DNA of 64,000 bases. It comes from Fodinibius halophilus (GTDB taxonomy: Bacteria > Bacteroidota > Rhodothermia > Balneolales > Balneolaceae). The notes beneath the pieces are model-generated. The model worked only from the letters and a program-made list of their open reading frames with translations, did no database searches and was not told where the DNA came from. Positions 33,351 through 42,088 of the stretch are shown piece after piece (the stretch's first letter is position 1; every line of letters begins with the position of its first letter). Location: NCBI RefSeq assembly GCF_011059105.1, contig NZ_JAALLS010000010.1:85404-149403 (forward strand), given 5' to 3'. A program made the translations under genes and the position numbers.

Positions 33351-34673
33351 TTACTGCATGCCCGCTTTTTTCATAGCTTCTTTGGCTTTCTTATCCATTC
33401 CAAGGACGGTATAGATGCTGAATAAACTCTTCCAATAATCTTTATTCTCGGGTTTAATTTCAGCAGCTTTCTCATAGTACCCCATGGCTTTTTTAAGCAA
33501 TTCTTTCCCTTTCGCATCAATCTTATTTGCCTTCTCATTATCAGTGGTACGATTACGTTTTTCAAAGAGAGCCTTAGCTCGGTTTTGGTATAAAACACCT
33601 AAGGTGTTATAAGCTACGTCATTATCTTTATCATACTTTAGCGTTGCATTGAGCTCGCTCTCTGCTTTTTTAGTCAATTCCTTCATCGTAGAAAGGTGTG
33701 CATCATTGTTCTGTTTTAATGAAGAAATTTGCTCTTTTAGCTTATCAGTTTTGGTTTCGTTGTTGGTGTCCCGAAGTTCTTGCTGGAGCTGCAGAATTTT
33801 ATCAGAATTGCTTGCGATCTTATCACGAATTTTAAGGGCTTTCTGATAGATCTGAGTACCGAGGACTAAGTGAAATCGTGGGTTCTCGGGATCTTTTTCA
33901 ACCAACTGTTTGACAACACTGATAGCTTTATCCGGCTTTCCTAGACGGTTATAAGTATCAGCTAAGCTTTTAATAATATCTTGATCTTCGGGAAACTGTT
34001 CTTGTCCCTTTTGAAAAGTCTCAAGTACTTTTTGTTGATTGTCTAGCTGGTAGTGGAAGCTAGCCAACTGACGGTAGTCAAGTGGTTTGAGGGTAGTGTC
34101 CGGAACCATTTCTATATATTGCGATTTGGCTTTTACAGCTTCCTCAAAATCTTTATTCATACTTGCCACAGATGCAAGTGTGTTCCAAGACAGTGAGCTG
34201 TCCGGTTGAACTATTGTAGCATTCTTAAAATGGCCGACAGAATATTTTAAAGGATTTTCGACAGTATTTTTGAGGCTGTCATTACGTGCCATTTTAACTC
34301 CCCTATTATGCTCTGTTTGCCATAAAACTTTTTTAATAGAGGTGATGCGTTCCATTTCAGAGGGCGGATCTTCTGTCTTAGAAGCCACTTCTTGTGCTTG
34401 TTCAAAAGCTTTATTCATACGCTTATAAAAGTCACGCCGTACCTCTGGATCTTCTTTTTTGCCAGCAAGGTCTCCTAAAGCAACACCTTTGTAGTAAAAC
34501 CCTAATGGGTCTTGAGGGTATTGTTGAATAGCTTTTTCAGCTGACTCAAGTGCCGCTTGGGGGTTTTGATCTTCAATATGTGATTTTGCCTCATCGACAA
34601 GTGGATTTGTGCTTCCGCACCCGATCAAAATGCCGATAAGCAATGTAACAACTATATATGGTAATTTTTTCAT
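33351..34673 (-). CDS. TPR-repeat lipoprotein, paralogue B
   Basis: A 440-residue lipoprotein starting MKKLPYIVVTLLIGILIGCGS, with lipobox LIGC (ATGs at 34679 and 34703 are alternatives). TPR repeats begin within the first 40 residues (NPQAALESAEKAIQQYPQDP), with further units to the C-terminus; a charged coiled-coil-like stretch near residues 280-320 (LQQELRDTNNETKTDKLKEQ) interrupts them. It is the upstream member of a tandem pair with 32115-33323 (27 bases apart), so they are likely cotranscribed. Confidence 0.85.
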   Translation of the reverse strand: MKKLPYIVVTLLIGILIGCGSTNPLVDEAKSHIEDQNPQAALESAEKAIQQYPQDPLGFYYKGVALGDLAGKKEDPEVRRDFYKRMNKAFEQAQEVASKTEDPPSEMERITSIKKVLWQTEHNRGVKMARNDSLKNTVENPLKYSVGHFKNATIVQPDSSLSWNTLASVASMNKDFEEAVKAKSQYIEMVPDTTLKPLDYRQLASFHYQLDNQQKVLETFQKGQEQFPEDQDIIKSLADTYNRLGKPDKAISVVKQLVEKDPENPRFHLVLGTQIYQKALKIRDKIASNSDKILQLQQELRDTNNETKTDKLKEQISSLKQNNDAHLSTMKELTKKAESELNATLKYDKDNDVAYNTLGVLYQNRAKALFEKRNRTTDNEKANKIDAKGKELLKKAMGYYEKAAEIKPENKDYWKSLFSIYTVLGMDKKAKEAMKKAGMQ

Positions 34674-34832
34674 TAACATGGTGTAGATTCCTGTAGGATT
34701 CAATGTTAGAATATCCGTTTAGTGAAGGGGAAAGTAACTATATATAGCCCTTTCTGCAATATCATCGCTTAAAAATTATTATATTGATCTAATAAAAGAA
34801 ATTATAATAGGGTAACGCATTAAATAACGAGA

Positions 34833-35645
34833 ATGTTTGGAGCTAGCAGGTACAAAGTCCATAAAAAGAACAATTTTGAGTATTTATATATTTCTGCGAA
34901 TGATGAGAGTGCACAAAATGTGATAATGTTACACGGAATGTTCGGTGGCTTAAGTAACTATGATCCCTTAATAGAACATGCCGAAGGGTGTAATATTATA
35001 GTTCCATCTATTCCTTTATATGATTTCAAAGCCCGGAAACTTTCTATTCAGAAGCTAAGTGGCTGGTTGCATAAATTTACTAAAGAGCTACATATTGAAA
35101 ATCCAATATTGCTTGGTAATTCTATGGGTGGACATTTAGCTTTAGACTACGCTTTGCAATACCCTGATATGGTTTCTGCCTTGGTATTAACCGGTAGTTC
35201 CGGTATTCAGGAAAAAGATTTTGGGTCCAGTTTTCCGCGACGTAAAGATCGAGAGTATATACGCAAACAGGCTGCTCTTACTTTTTATGAGGATCTGATT
35301 GATGATGAAATTATGGATGAGATCATGGAGGTTGTCACATCTCCATCGAAATTACTGAATATGCTAGCAATTGCTCGCGATACGCATGAGTATAATATGG
35401 AGGAGTTTTTGGCTGATATCCCACATGCTACTCTGCTTGTATGGGGGCGTCACGATGAAATAACACCTCCTGAAGTGGGGCGAACATTTTTTGATAAATT
35501 ACCTAATGCTCAATTACGTTGGATTGATAAGTGCGGACATGCACCGATGATGGAACACCCAAAGACATTTGCATTGTTACTGAATGAATTCTTAATTGAA
35601 CTCCCAAAAACAAATCACAGTAAATACAATACTTATAGTTTATGA
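34833..35645 (+). CDS. Alpha/beta-hydrolase
   Basis: A 270-residue alpha/beta-hydrolase with an intact triad: nucleophile elbow LLGNSMGGHLALDYA (about residues 90-104), Asp in VWGRHDEITPP, and His in DKCGHAPMMEHP. LHGMFGGLSNY supplies the oxyanion hole. There is no signal peptide. The substrate is not readable; C-C hydrolases, haloperoxidase-like esterases and lipases share this layout. It overlaps the RidA gene by 4 bases (ATGA), so the two are translationally coupled. Confidence 0.88.
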   Translation: MFGASRYKVHKKNNFEYLYISANDESAQNVIMLHGMFGGLSNYDPLIEHAEGCNIIVPSIPLYDFKARKLSIQKLSGWLHKFTKELHIENPILLGNSMGGHLALDYALQYPDMVSALVLTGSSGIQEKDFGSSFPRRKDREYIRKQAALTFYEDLIDDEIMDEIMEVVTSPSKLLNMLAIARDTHEYNMEEFLADIPHATLLVWGRHDEITPPEVGRTFFDKLPNAQLRWIDKCGHAPMMEHPKTFALLLNEFLIELPKTNHSKYNTYSL

Positions 35646-36019
35646 AGACAATTATTCACACCTCTGATGCGCCGGAAGCCATTGGCCCCTACAGCCAGGC
35701 CGTAGTACATAATGATATTGTTTATTGTTCTGGCCAGATTGGCTTAGACCCCGACACAATGGAATTTGTAGGTGATGATGTAGCCTCCCAAGCCGAACAG
35801 GTTATGAAGAATCTGGAAGCAGTACTTTTGGAAGCAGGTTCAGGTTTTGGAAAAGTTATCAAATGTGGTATTTATCTGGATGATATGAGTAATTTTGAGA
35901 CCGTTAATAAAATTTACGGTAGCTTTTTTAAAAGTGATCCACCGGCACGAGAAACAGTGGCCGTTAAAACCTTGCCAAAGAATTGTAAGGTGGAAATCGG
36001 TTGTACGGCTTATGTCTAA
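35642..36019 (+). CDS. ridA: RidA family enamine/imine deaminase
   Basis: A 125-residue RidA protein that hydrolyses reactive 2-aminoacrylate-type enamines/imines to 2-keto acids, protecting PLP enzymes. The family signature is IGPYSQAVVHNDIVYCSGQIGLDP in the first third. The essential Arg is in PPARETVAVKTLPKN, and a C-terminal Glu (KVEIGC) corresponds to the catalytic Glu. Trimeric in relatives. Coupled to the alpha/beta-hydrolase upstream, which may or may not be functional coupling. A terminator follows at 36050. Confidence 0.95.
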   Translation: MKTIIHTSDAPEAIGPYSQAVVHNDIVYCSGQIGLDPDTMEFVGDDVASQAEQVMKNLEAVLLEAGSGFGKVIKCGIYLDDMSNFETVNKIYGSFFKSDPPARETVAVKTLPKNCKVEIGCTAYV

Positions 36020-36049
36020 TTATTCGATCCGATAATACTTTTGTTATTG

Positions 36050-36079
36050 AGCCCGATGTGTCGATCATCGGGCTTTTTT
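36050..36079 (+). terminator. Intrinsic terminator after ridA
   Basis: AGCCCGATG (36050-36058) pairs with CATCGGGCT (36066-36074), 7-base loop, followed by six T. It serves the + strand genes; on the other strand there is no T-tract. Confidence 0.88.
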
Positions 36080-38009
36080 ATTTCGTTATCGTAAAGGAAG
36101 ATGACCTTTTATTTCCCATCAAATCATAAGTTGTGATCTGTATAGCCATAGATTCGGATGGCTCGAAGTTGGGATGGTAATAGACAAAACGATCATCTTC
36201 GGGTTCAAATTCTGCAATACCGGGAACACCGTTTACAGATATATGGGTCTTGTTATAGTCAATTCCGGATAAGTTATCAGTTGCTTCAATTATAAGTACC
36301 CATTTCTTATCAGGTCGTTGGTGAACGGATGGGGCGCTTAGCTGTGGTGCGGTAGTATCTCGCCGTAAACTAAATGTACCAAGTGAAGAAGCTTTGCCGA
36401 TAATAAAATCTTTTGTGAACTCTGTTGGGATGAGTTCCCACTCTTGATCATCAAAACGATCATATTTATATAGTGAAAGTTTAGCAGTATCAGAAAGTAG
36501 CGAATCTTTATTCACATAAATTTTATATGAGTCCCTCAGAGGATAGGCTTCAGGCACCATATCAACGGTTAAAGAATCGGGGCGATGCTTGTTTATCGTC
36601 ATCCCTACGGAAACGGTATCATAAAAAGTACGTGCGGGAAAGAGGGCAAAACCCTGCTGACTTGTTGAGGATAACACTTTTTCGGTATTGGGTTTTACTC
36701 GGTATAAGGTGAGCGGACCTAGTTTGGGTGTGTTTATAAAAAGGGAGCTGGAATTTTGGAATGGAATTGCAATCCTATCATCGTGTGTTACCAGTTGGGT
36801 TGAGTCGACACCAACGGTCAGCTGTGCAAAGGTAGCCTTACTAACACTGACCCAATTAGAAAACCAATCCCAATGATGGGCCGACTGAAGCAAAGGGGAG
36901 GTCGTCTTTTTATCGACATGGGATAGATTATCAGAGCTGTTTGTAGGGCCTTGCACATCAAGTGTCAGAGAAGCGGTAGTTGAGTTCCCAAAGTAATCTT
37001 TTGCACGAATAGTAACTTTATGTCTGCCGGGCGGAAGGTTAAGTCGTCCTCTATTTTTGCTTGTTTTGTAAAAGGGCAAGGTATTTCCATCTGCAATATA
37101 TAGTCGCTGGTATCCGCCTTTACCTTGTTGCAAGAGGGGATATATACGATCCAAAAACATCTGGTCGGTTTCTTGATAAGAAAAGCTATCCACACGAGAG
37201 GTAAACATATGCATCCCGTTTACAGAGAGGCTAAGCTCATAGGCTGCATAGGCATTGGTTACGTGGTTCGACTGGTCAAAAGCATCGATCGCCAGCCCTA
37301 CAGGACCCGTAACGCGGATTGTACCGGCCCGATAGGTATTCCCGGCAGTCCAGGTTCGTTTCCTATAAATACGATTATTGCCTTCGATTGAAGACTGGGG
37401 AGCTAATGGTTCTACCGCTACTCCCTGTATCTGGGGTGCTATAGTATCTTTGACATCCAGGTTTGTTAGCAGGGGGTTAAATGGTTTGTGGGAGGGTGTT
37501 CGTAACTCAAAATGGAGGTGAGGGGGACCGATGCCGGATGCGCCGGAATATCCAATAATATCTCCCTGTTTTACTTTAATGCCGCGCCATCCCCAAGAGC
37601 GATCGATCTCGAATTTGTATCCCTCAGCAATGCGAACTGAATCTGCCAATTGTTGTAGCTGGCTGTTAAACGAAAGCAGGTGTGCATATACAGAATAGGA
37701 GCCGTCATCGTGTTTTAGATAGATTACTTTACCATATCCCCGCGGGCCAATAGCAATCCGGTCAACAATACCGTCGCGAGTAGCGTAAACTTCATAGCCC
37801 CGTCGCCCCCAGGTTTTAATATCGAGTGCTGCATGGAAATGTTGTGAACGGGTTTCAGCAAAGGTAGAGGTCAAATAGGAACTGGATGCAGTGGGCCAGA
37901 GGTAATCGGCAGAGTAGACGTTGTTATAATACTGCTTTGGCTGCCCCTCGGCCGGGGGAACCAGCATGCATGCCAATAGAATAAGCAGAAAACCAGATCG
38001 TACTTTCAT
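36078..38009 (-). CDS. M23-family metallopeptidase (LytM-like)
   Basis: A 643-residue exported protein with a signal peptide (to about residue 23). The N-terminal LytM domain has HFHAALDIKTWG (first zinc His and Asp), GYGKVIYLKHDDGSYSVYAHL, and GPPHLHFELR carrying the second His pair, so the endopeptidase should be active on peptidoglycan cross-links. The remaining 450 residues are beta-rich with Ig-like segments (SLSVNGMHMFTSRVDS, TVDMVPEAYPL, LSAPSVHQRPDKKWV), which are probably binding or surface modules. Its stop lies at the edge of the ridA terminator. The FAH-family gene starts 3 bases upstream on the same strand. Confidence 0.9.
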   Translation of the reverse strand: MKVRSGFLLILLACMLVPPAEGQPKQYYNNVYSADYLWPTASSSYLTSTFAETRSQHFHAALDIKTWGRRGYEVYATRDGIVDRIAIGPRGYGKVIYLKHDDGSYSVYAHLLSFNSQLQQLADSVRIAEGYKFEIDRSWGWRGIKVKQGDIIGYSGASGIGPPHLHFELRTPSHKPFNPLLTNLDVKDTIAPQIQGVAVEPLAPQSSIEGNNRIYRKRTWTAGNTYRAGTIRVTGPVGLAIDAFDQSNHVTNAYAAYELSLSVNGMHMFTSRVDSFSYQETDQMFLDRIYPLLQQGKGGYQRLYIADGNTLPFYKTSKNRGRLNLPPGRHKVTIRAKDYFGNSTTASLTLDVQGPTNSSDNLSHVDKKTTSPLLQSAHHWDWFSNWVSVSKATFAQLTVGVDSTQLVTHDDRIAIPFQNSSSLFINTPKLGPLTLYRVKPNTEKVLSSTSQQGFALFPARTFYDTVSVGMTINKHRPDSLTVDMVPEAYPLRDSYKIYVNKDSLLSDTAKLSLYKYDRFDDQEWELIPTEFTKDFIIGKASSLGTFSLRRDTTAPQLSAPSVHQRPDKKWVLIIEATDNLSGIDYNKTHISVNGVPGIAEFEPEDDRFVYYHPNFEPSESMAIQITTYDLMGNKRSSSFTITK

Positions 38010-38012
38010 TAA

Positions 38013-38669
38013 TTATTGAACCGCTATGGTTAACTTAGAAAGGTCATCCCCCAGTACAGCTTTAATTGTATCACCGGCCTTTAGTGGCGAGACCCCTTTG
38101 GGAGTTCCTGTAAAAATCAGATCACCCGGTTGCAAGGTAAAGATCGTGGATAGGTAGTGAACTAATTTGGCAACGGGAAAGATCATTAGTTTAGTATTGT
38201 CGGATTGGCGACACTCCCCATTAACATCAATTTGGAGTTCAACATTTTGAGGGTCTTCAATGGTATTAGCCGGTACAAAAGGGCCCAGGGGAGCAAAGGT
38301 ATCAAAGCCTTTGGCTACGGCCCAGGGGTGAGCATTGTCTTTGGCTCGTTGCTGAATATCGCGAGCCGTTACATCAATACCAACAGCATATCCGGCAACA
38401 TACGAAAGTGCTTCTTTTTCGGGGATGTTTTTGCCCTCTTTACCGATTGCAGCTACCATCTCCACCTCATGGTGTACATTATCACTTTGAGGTGGAAGTT
38501 TAATTGTCTCCCCATCCTCAATTATACTATTGCTGGGTTTTAGAAATACCAGTGGTTGGTCCGGCACTTCGTTCTCAAGCTCATGGGCATGCTCCACGTA
38601 GTTGCGCCCGATACAGTATATGTTTCCGATATGGAGTTCCGGTAATCCGGATAAATTTTTTTGTGACAT
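38013..38669 (-). CDS. Fumarylacetoacetate hydrolase-family protein
   Basis: A 218-residue FAH-fold enzyme with YCIGRNYVEHAHEL at the start, then the metal site VHHEVEMVAAIGKEGK and GYAVGIDVTARDIQ, and GDLIFTGTPKGVSPLKAGD at the C-terminus. Members include acylpyruvate hydrolases, oxaloacetate tautomerase/decarboxylases and homoprotocatechuate isomerase domains. The short length and GRNY start suggest a YcgM/FAHD1-like acylpyruvase or oxaloacetate decarboxylase. The next gene upstream (rpmA) is separated by a hairpin. Confidence 0.88.
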   Translation of the reverse strand: MSQKNLSGLPELHIGNIYCIGRNYVEHAHELENEVPDQPLVFLKPSNSIIEDGETIKLPPQSDNVHHEVEMVAAIGKEGKNIPEKEALSYVAGYAVGIDVTARDIQQRAKDNAHPWAVAKGFDTFAPLGPFVPANTIEDPQNVELQIDVNGECRQSDNTKLMIFPVAKLVHYLSTIFTLQPGDLIFTGTPKGVSPLKAGDTIKAVLGDDLSKLTIAVQ

Positions 38670-38687
38670 AAGATATCTAATATAAGA

Positions 38688-38719
38688 AAAGCCTTGATCT
38701 CGTGAGAAATCAAGGCTTT
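38688..38719 (-). terminator. Hairpin at the end of rplU-rpmA
   Basis: Perfect 11-bp stem AAAGCCTTGAT/ATCAAGGCTTT (arms 38688-38698 and 38709-38719, 10-base loop). On the - strand it is followed by CTTATATTAG; the T run is short (about four inside the stem end), so termination may be partial. Confidence 0.65.
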
Positions 38720-38741
38720 AAAAAGAGTAGTAAAAAACGTG

Positions 38742-38999
38742 TTATGCTACAGGCTCGACACTTACAAACTTACGTCCGCCTGAGCGCTTACGGAATTTAA
38801 CTTTTCCTGCAGCCTTGGCAAAGAGTGTATCGTCTTTACCGCGACCAACATTTTCGCCAGGGTGGAACTTAGTGCCACGTTGACGAACAATAATATGACC
38901 GGCTTTAACCATTTCTCCGCCGTATTCCTTAACACCTAGCCGCTTCGATATCGAATCGCGACCGTTCTTTGTAGATCCTTGACCTTTCTTATGCGCCAT
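38742..38999 (-). CDS. rpmA: 50S ribosomal protein L27
   Basis: An 85-residue L27, with the N-terminal [50 protein letters not shown] and the C-terminal [14 protein letters not shown]. It reaches into the peptidyl-transferase centre. No N-terminal propeptide of the Firmicutes kind is present. It lies 20 bases downstream of rplU in the usual rplU-rpmA pair. Confidence 0.98.
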   Translation of the reverse strand: MAHKKGQGSTKNGRDSISKRLGVKEYGGEMVKAGHIIVRQRGTKFHPGENVGRGKDDTLFAKAAGKVKFRKRSGGRKFVSVEPVA

Positions 39000-39019
39000 A
39001 ACAATTTAAAATTTCTGAG

Positions 39020-39532
39020 TTATCCTTCTTGCTTACTTTCCCATGCATCTAAGACCGTAACCCGGCTCTCATCTTCGGGAACAAATCCTTTGAGCTCTTC
39101 GAGATCTGTATTTCTGATATGCTTAATAGCTTCTTTCGCTGTCATATCAGTAGAAAGCTGTTCAGCTTCTTCAGATTCCGAAGACTTCGTTTCTTTCTTG
39201 GCTTTGGTACTGCCAGATCCGGAAGTGGAAATCTTGTTAATCTCGATTTGAGACATCGGTTGACGATGACCTCGCTTGACTTGGTATCCTTTACGTCGTT
39301 TCTTCTTGAATACAATAACTTTATCCGACTTTACATTGTCGAGTAAAGTAGCTTCAACGGTGGCGCCTTCAACAACGGGCTTCCCTACCGTTACATCACC
39401 TTCATTATTCGTCAAGAATACTCGATCGAAGGTTAGCTTTTGATCAGTCTCATCACTTTGTTTATCAACAAACAGGACATCGCCTTCTGAAACGCGATAC
39501 TGATGTCCACCTATTTCTACTACTGCGTACAT
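39020..39532 (-). CDS. rplU: 50S ribosomal protein L21 with C-terminal extension
   Basis: A 170-residue L21. Residues 1-103 are the normal protein (MYAVVEIGGHQYRVSEGD; KKKRRKGYQVKRGHRQP; the SQIEI strand). A Ser/Lys/Glu linker follows (about 104-128), then about 40 extra residues (AKEAIKHIRNTDLEELKGFVPEDESR) that look like a small helical domain. Such extensions are known in Bacteroidota L21 proteins; their role is not established. A good Bacteroidota-type promoter precedes it. Confidence 0.97.
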   Translation of the reverse strand: MYAVVEIGGHQYRVSEGDVLFVDKQSDETDQKLTFDRVFLTNNEGDVTVGKPVVEGATVEATLLDNVKSDKVIVFKKKRRKGYQVKRGHRQPMSQIEINKISTSGSGSTKAKKETKSSESEEAEQLSTDMTAKEAIKHIRNTDLEELKGFVPEDESRVTVLDAWESKQEG

Positions 39533-39580
39533 CTAATTAAGATATTTAATGTTATAAAAAATCGTTTCGCTACAGAATGC

Positions 39581-39611
39581 CAAATATAACCTTTTAACTG
39601 CTGAAAGCAAA
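39581..39611 (-). promoter_or_regulatory. Bacteroidota-type promoter of rplU-rpmA
   Basis: On the - strand, TTTG (39608-39611), a 19-base spacer, then TATATTTG (39581-39588), which matches the Bacteroidota -33/-7 consensus TTTG-N19-21-TAnnTTTG. The leader would be about 40 bases long. Confidence 0.75.
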
Positions 39612-39687
39612 GCCAAATATCTGATGAATTATAGCTCACAAAATTGTATTATGGCAGTGAAGAAAATCCAAACAGGAAAATAGTATT

Positions 39688-39894
39688 ATGGGAAAGAATT
39701 TACCGGATCTGCATGAACAGGCACTGATGTTTAAAAATACAAAACGTTTTCAGCGTGATGGCGGAAGAGCATGGATTAAAGATTCTCAGCTCTACGAAGC
39801 AAGAAAAGATGGAAACGGGAAACTAAATACTGTGCAAAAGAAGAAAAAAACCGATCGTATAGAAGAAGCTGAAGATCATAAGCCCTCATTATAA
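39688..39894 (+). CDS. Small charged protein of unknown function
   Basis: A 68-residue soluble protein, very rich in Lys, Asp, Glu and Arg, with the recognisable stretch FQRDGGRAWIKDSQLYEARKDGNGKL in the first two thirds and a Lys run (KKKKT) after it. It has no signal peptide, membrane segment or family I recognise. ATG is 19 bases before the frame that precedes it and 28 bases ahead of the cyclophilin-fusion gene, so an operon is likely. Codon composition matches its neighbours. Confidence 0.5.
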   Translation: MGKNLPDLHEQALMFKNTKRFQRDGGRAWIKDSQLYEARKDGNGKLNTVQKKKKTDRIEEAEDHKPSL

Positions 39895-39921
39895 TAGTCC
39901 TCTTTTCTAAACTATTCATCT

Positions 39922-41994
39922 ATGCGATATACTAAATTTCGAACGTGGGCGATCTTCATAATCGTCCTTTTGGGCGTAGTAATTGTACTCAACTACTCCG
40001 GGGGATCAGGCATCTACAAAAGCAACACGCCTGTTACCGATTCTTTGATTACGGAATCGTACCCTGATCTTTATCGGGCTATTGCCAAGCGCGATATTAA
40101 TAAACTAGAGCCTTTTCTCTCGCATAGCAGTACTCCTGTTCGAGCACAGGCATGGAGAGCTTTTGCGAATACTCCTGTAGATTCGTTGTCTCCATTTCTT
40201 GCGCTGGCAGCCTCACAAAACTCAGAAGTTGCATGGTTTGGGATAAGCAGGCACCAGGTTAATGAATCGCAGCTTCGAGCCCTGGAAAAACGGTGGGAAA
40301 TAAATTCGGCTACCCGTTCTGGTATCGCCCGGGTTTTGGGACAGCAAGGGGATAAGGAAAGCCTAAACTTTTTATTAGATAAGCTGGATAACCAAGAGAT
40401 AGCAAATGACTACCAGGTGGCACTGGCAGTGGGGCGGTTAATATTGGAATATGATATTGACGAGAAGCATCAGCTGGAAGTATTGGAAAAAGCATTTGAA
40501 GTAAATGAGACCGCTACGACAATAGCATACCTGTATGGATGGTATCGGGGGGATCGGACTCGCCTGACATCATCTGCTGCAGATACCCTTTATTCATATT
40601 GGCAAAGCTTTGGCAGCGGCAATGCCGATATCGATCAGTTTGTAAATAAAATACTTCCTGAACGTACAACGGCACAACTCACCGTCTCTTATAACGGCAA
40701 GCAAGAGCTTAACAGCGATAATCAATTGGCCGTAGAGTTGGCTAAGTCTGTGAGTAGTCTCAAAATGACGGATAAAAACTCACTTGCCGCAAAAATACTG
40801 TTGACAAATACAAGTCCGCATGTACAAATACAAACGATAAAAAGTTTGAAAGGGAAGATTTCTAAGGGGGGGGATCTGTATAGTCACATCAGCCAATCGA
40901 TGTTGCCGGACCAAACCCTGGCGGATATCGTTTGGGTGCAGGGGCTTGAGGCCTCTCTGGAAATAGAACCGAATATTGTAAGCGATTATCAGGAAAGATT
41001 ACAGAAGGTAGCGGAAAATGACCCTTATTTGTGGCCCCAAGTGCTTGCAGTGTACCAAAAAGCGGAAAGCCCGGATGCATACCTGGAAAGGACCCAAGAA
41101 TTGGTAAACAGTCAAGACACAATGGCTGTTATGAGTGCTGTGCAAGCTGCTAATCGGTTCTGGGGAAATCTGCCCGATGAGGAACAGACTGATAGCCGGA
41201 TAAAAAAAATGCGTGATATCACTTTTCAAGCATTATCACTTCGAGACCGGGCGGTAGCTGCCGTATCTCAGGCATTACTACGAAAAGAAGAGCTATTCAA
41301 AGCAGAAGATTTTGCCCGTATCAATAAGATCTTGCGTTCTTTTTCACTGCCCGATGATATCGAAGTATATCAAGCGTTTGCTTCTTTATACAAGGAACGG
41401 TTTGAGCAGCAGGCTGCTAGTACTATTGATTCACTGGCAGCATTAAGTGATGTATCGCTGAATCGTTCTCTTGCTGATGCCGGTTGGGATGTAAACGTCC
41501 CGGAAGGGGAAGCAGCTGAATTTCGCATGCCCAATTGGCAGCGTCTTTGGGAGTTGGGCAGAGAGCCGGTATGGACATTAAAAACAGAAAAAGGTCCTAT
41601 TTCAATAAAGTTGAATACATTGAGTGCCCCTGCTACTGTAGCTATGATAGACAGTTTAAGTAGAACAGGTGCCTATAACGGAGTCCCCTTTCACCGGGTC
41701 ATCCCGAACTTTGTTATCCAGGGAGGAGATATTGAGCGCGGCGATGGGTTTGGAGGTCCGGATTTCGTGATTCCTACCGAGGCTTCGGAGCATGGTTTTG
41801 AACGGGGGACAGTTGGTATCGCCAGTGGGGGAACAGATACCGAGGGCAGCCAGTATTTTATTATGCACCAGTGGAAACCTCACCTAAATGGCAGATATAC
41901 CCGATTTGGAAAAGTTATTGAAGGATTCAGATATATTGATAGAATTACGGTGGGGGACAAAGTAAATACCACAGTCTGGGGAAAGGCGATTTAA
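39922..41994 (+). CDS. Helical-repeat/cyclophilin fusion peptidyl-prolyl isomerase
   Basis: A 690-residue membrane-anchored protein. Residues 8-25 form one membrane helix (AIFIIVLLGVVIVLNY). About 40-540 are regular helix pairs resembling HEAT-like repeats (ATRSGIARVLGQQGDKESLN; SAVQAANRFWG). The last 145 residues are a cyclophilin domain with MIDSLSRTGAYNGVPFHRVIPNFVIQGGD, which holds the catalytic Arg in FHRV, then GTVGIASGG and SQYFIMHQWKPHLNGRYTRFG. It should fold or chaperone exported proteins in the periplasm. Its stop lies in the inverted repeat 41988-42088. Confidence 0.88.
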   Translation: MRYTKFRTWAIFIIVLLGVVIVLNYSGGSGIYKSNTPVTDSLITESYPDLYRAIAKRDINKLEPFLSHSSTPVRAQAWRAFANTPVDSLSPFLALAASQNSEVAWFGISRHQVNESQLRALEKRWEINSATRSGIARVLGQQGDKESLNFLLDKLDNQEIANDYQVALAVGRLILEYDIDEKHQLEVLEKAFEVNETATTIAYLYGWYRGDRTRLTSSAADTLYSYWQSFGSGNADIDQFVNKILPERTTAQLTVSYNGKQELNSDNQLAVELAKSVSSLKMTDKNSLAAKILLTNTSPHVQIQTIKSLKGKISKGGDLYSHISQSMLPDQTLADIVWVQGLEASLEIEPNIVSDYQERLQKVAENDPYLWPQVLAVYQKAESPDAYLERTQELVNSQDTMAVMSAVQAANRFWGNLPDEEQTDSRIKKMRDITFQALSLRDRAVAAVSQALLRKEELFKAEDFARINKILRSFSLPDDIEVYQAFASLYKERFEQQAASTIDSLAALSDVSLNRSLADAGWDVNVPEGEAAEFRMPNWQRLWELGREPVWTLKTEKGPISIKLNTLSAPATVAMIDSLSRTGAYNGVPFHRVIPNFVIQGGDIERGDGFGGPDFVIPTEASEHGFERGTVGIASGGTDTEGSQYFIMHQWKPHLNGRYTRFGKVIEGFRYIDRITVGDKVNTTVWGKAI

Positions 41995-42088
41995 AATATT
42001 TTTCGGAGGTCTTTGAAATACTGTTCGTTTGACCTCCCCAACCCTCCTGTAGAAACAAGAGGGGGTTGGAAGGAAGGTATTTTAAATC
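41988..42088. repeat. Palindromic intergenic element, copy C
   Basis: Arms GATTTAAAATA (41988-41998) and TATTTTAAATC (42078-42088) are perfectly inverted. Inside are an inverted GGAGGTC/GACCTCC pair (42006-42012, 42031-42037) and an imperfect hairpin built on CCAACCCTCCTGT (42038-42069). The element covers the last codons and stop of both convergent genes (41992-41994 and 42082-42084). Confidence 0.6.
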
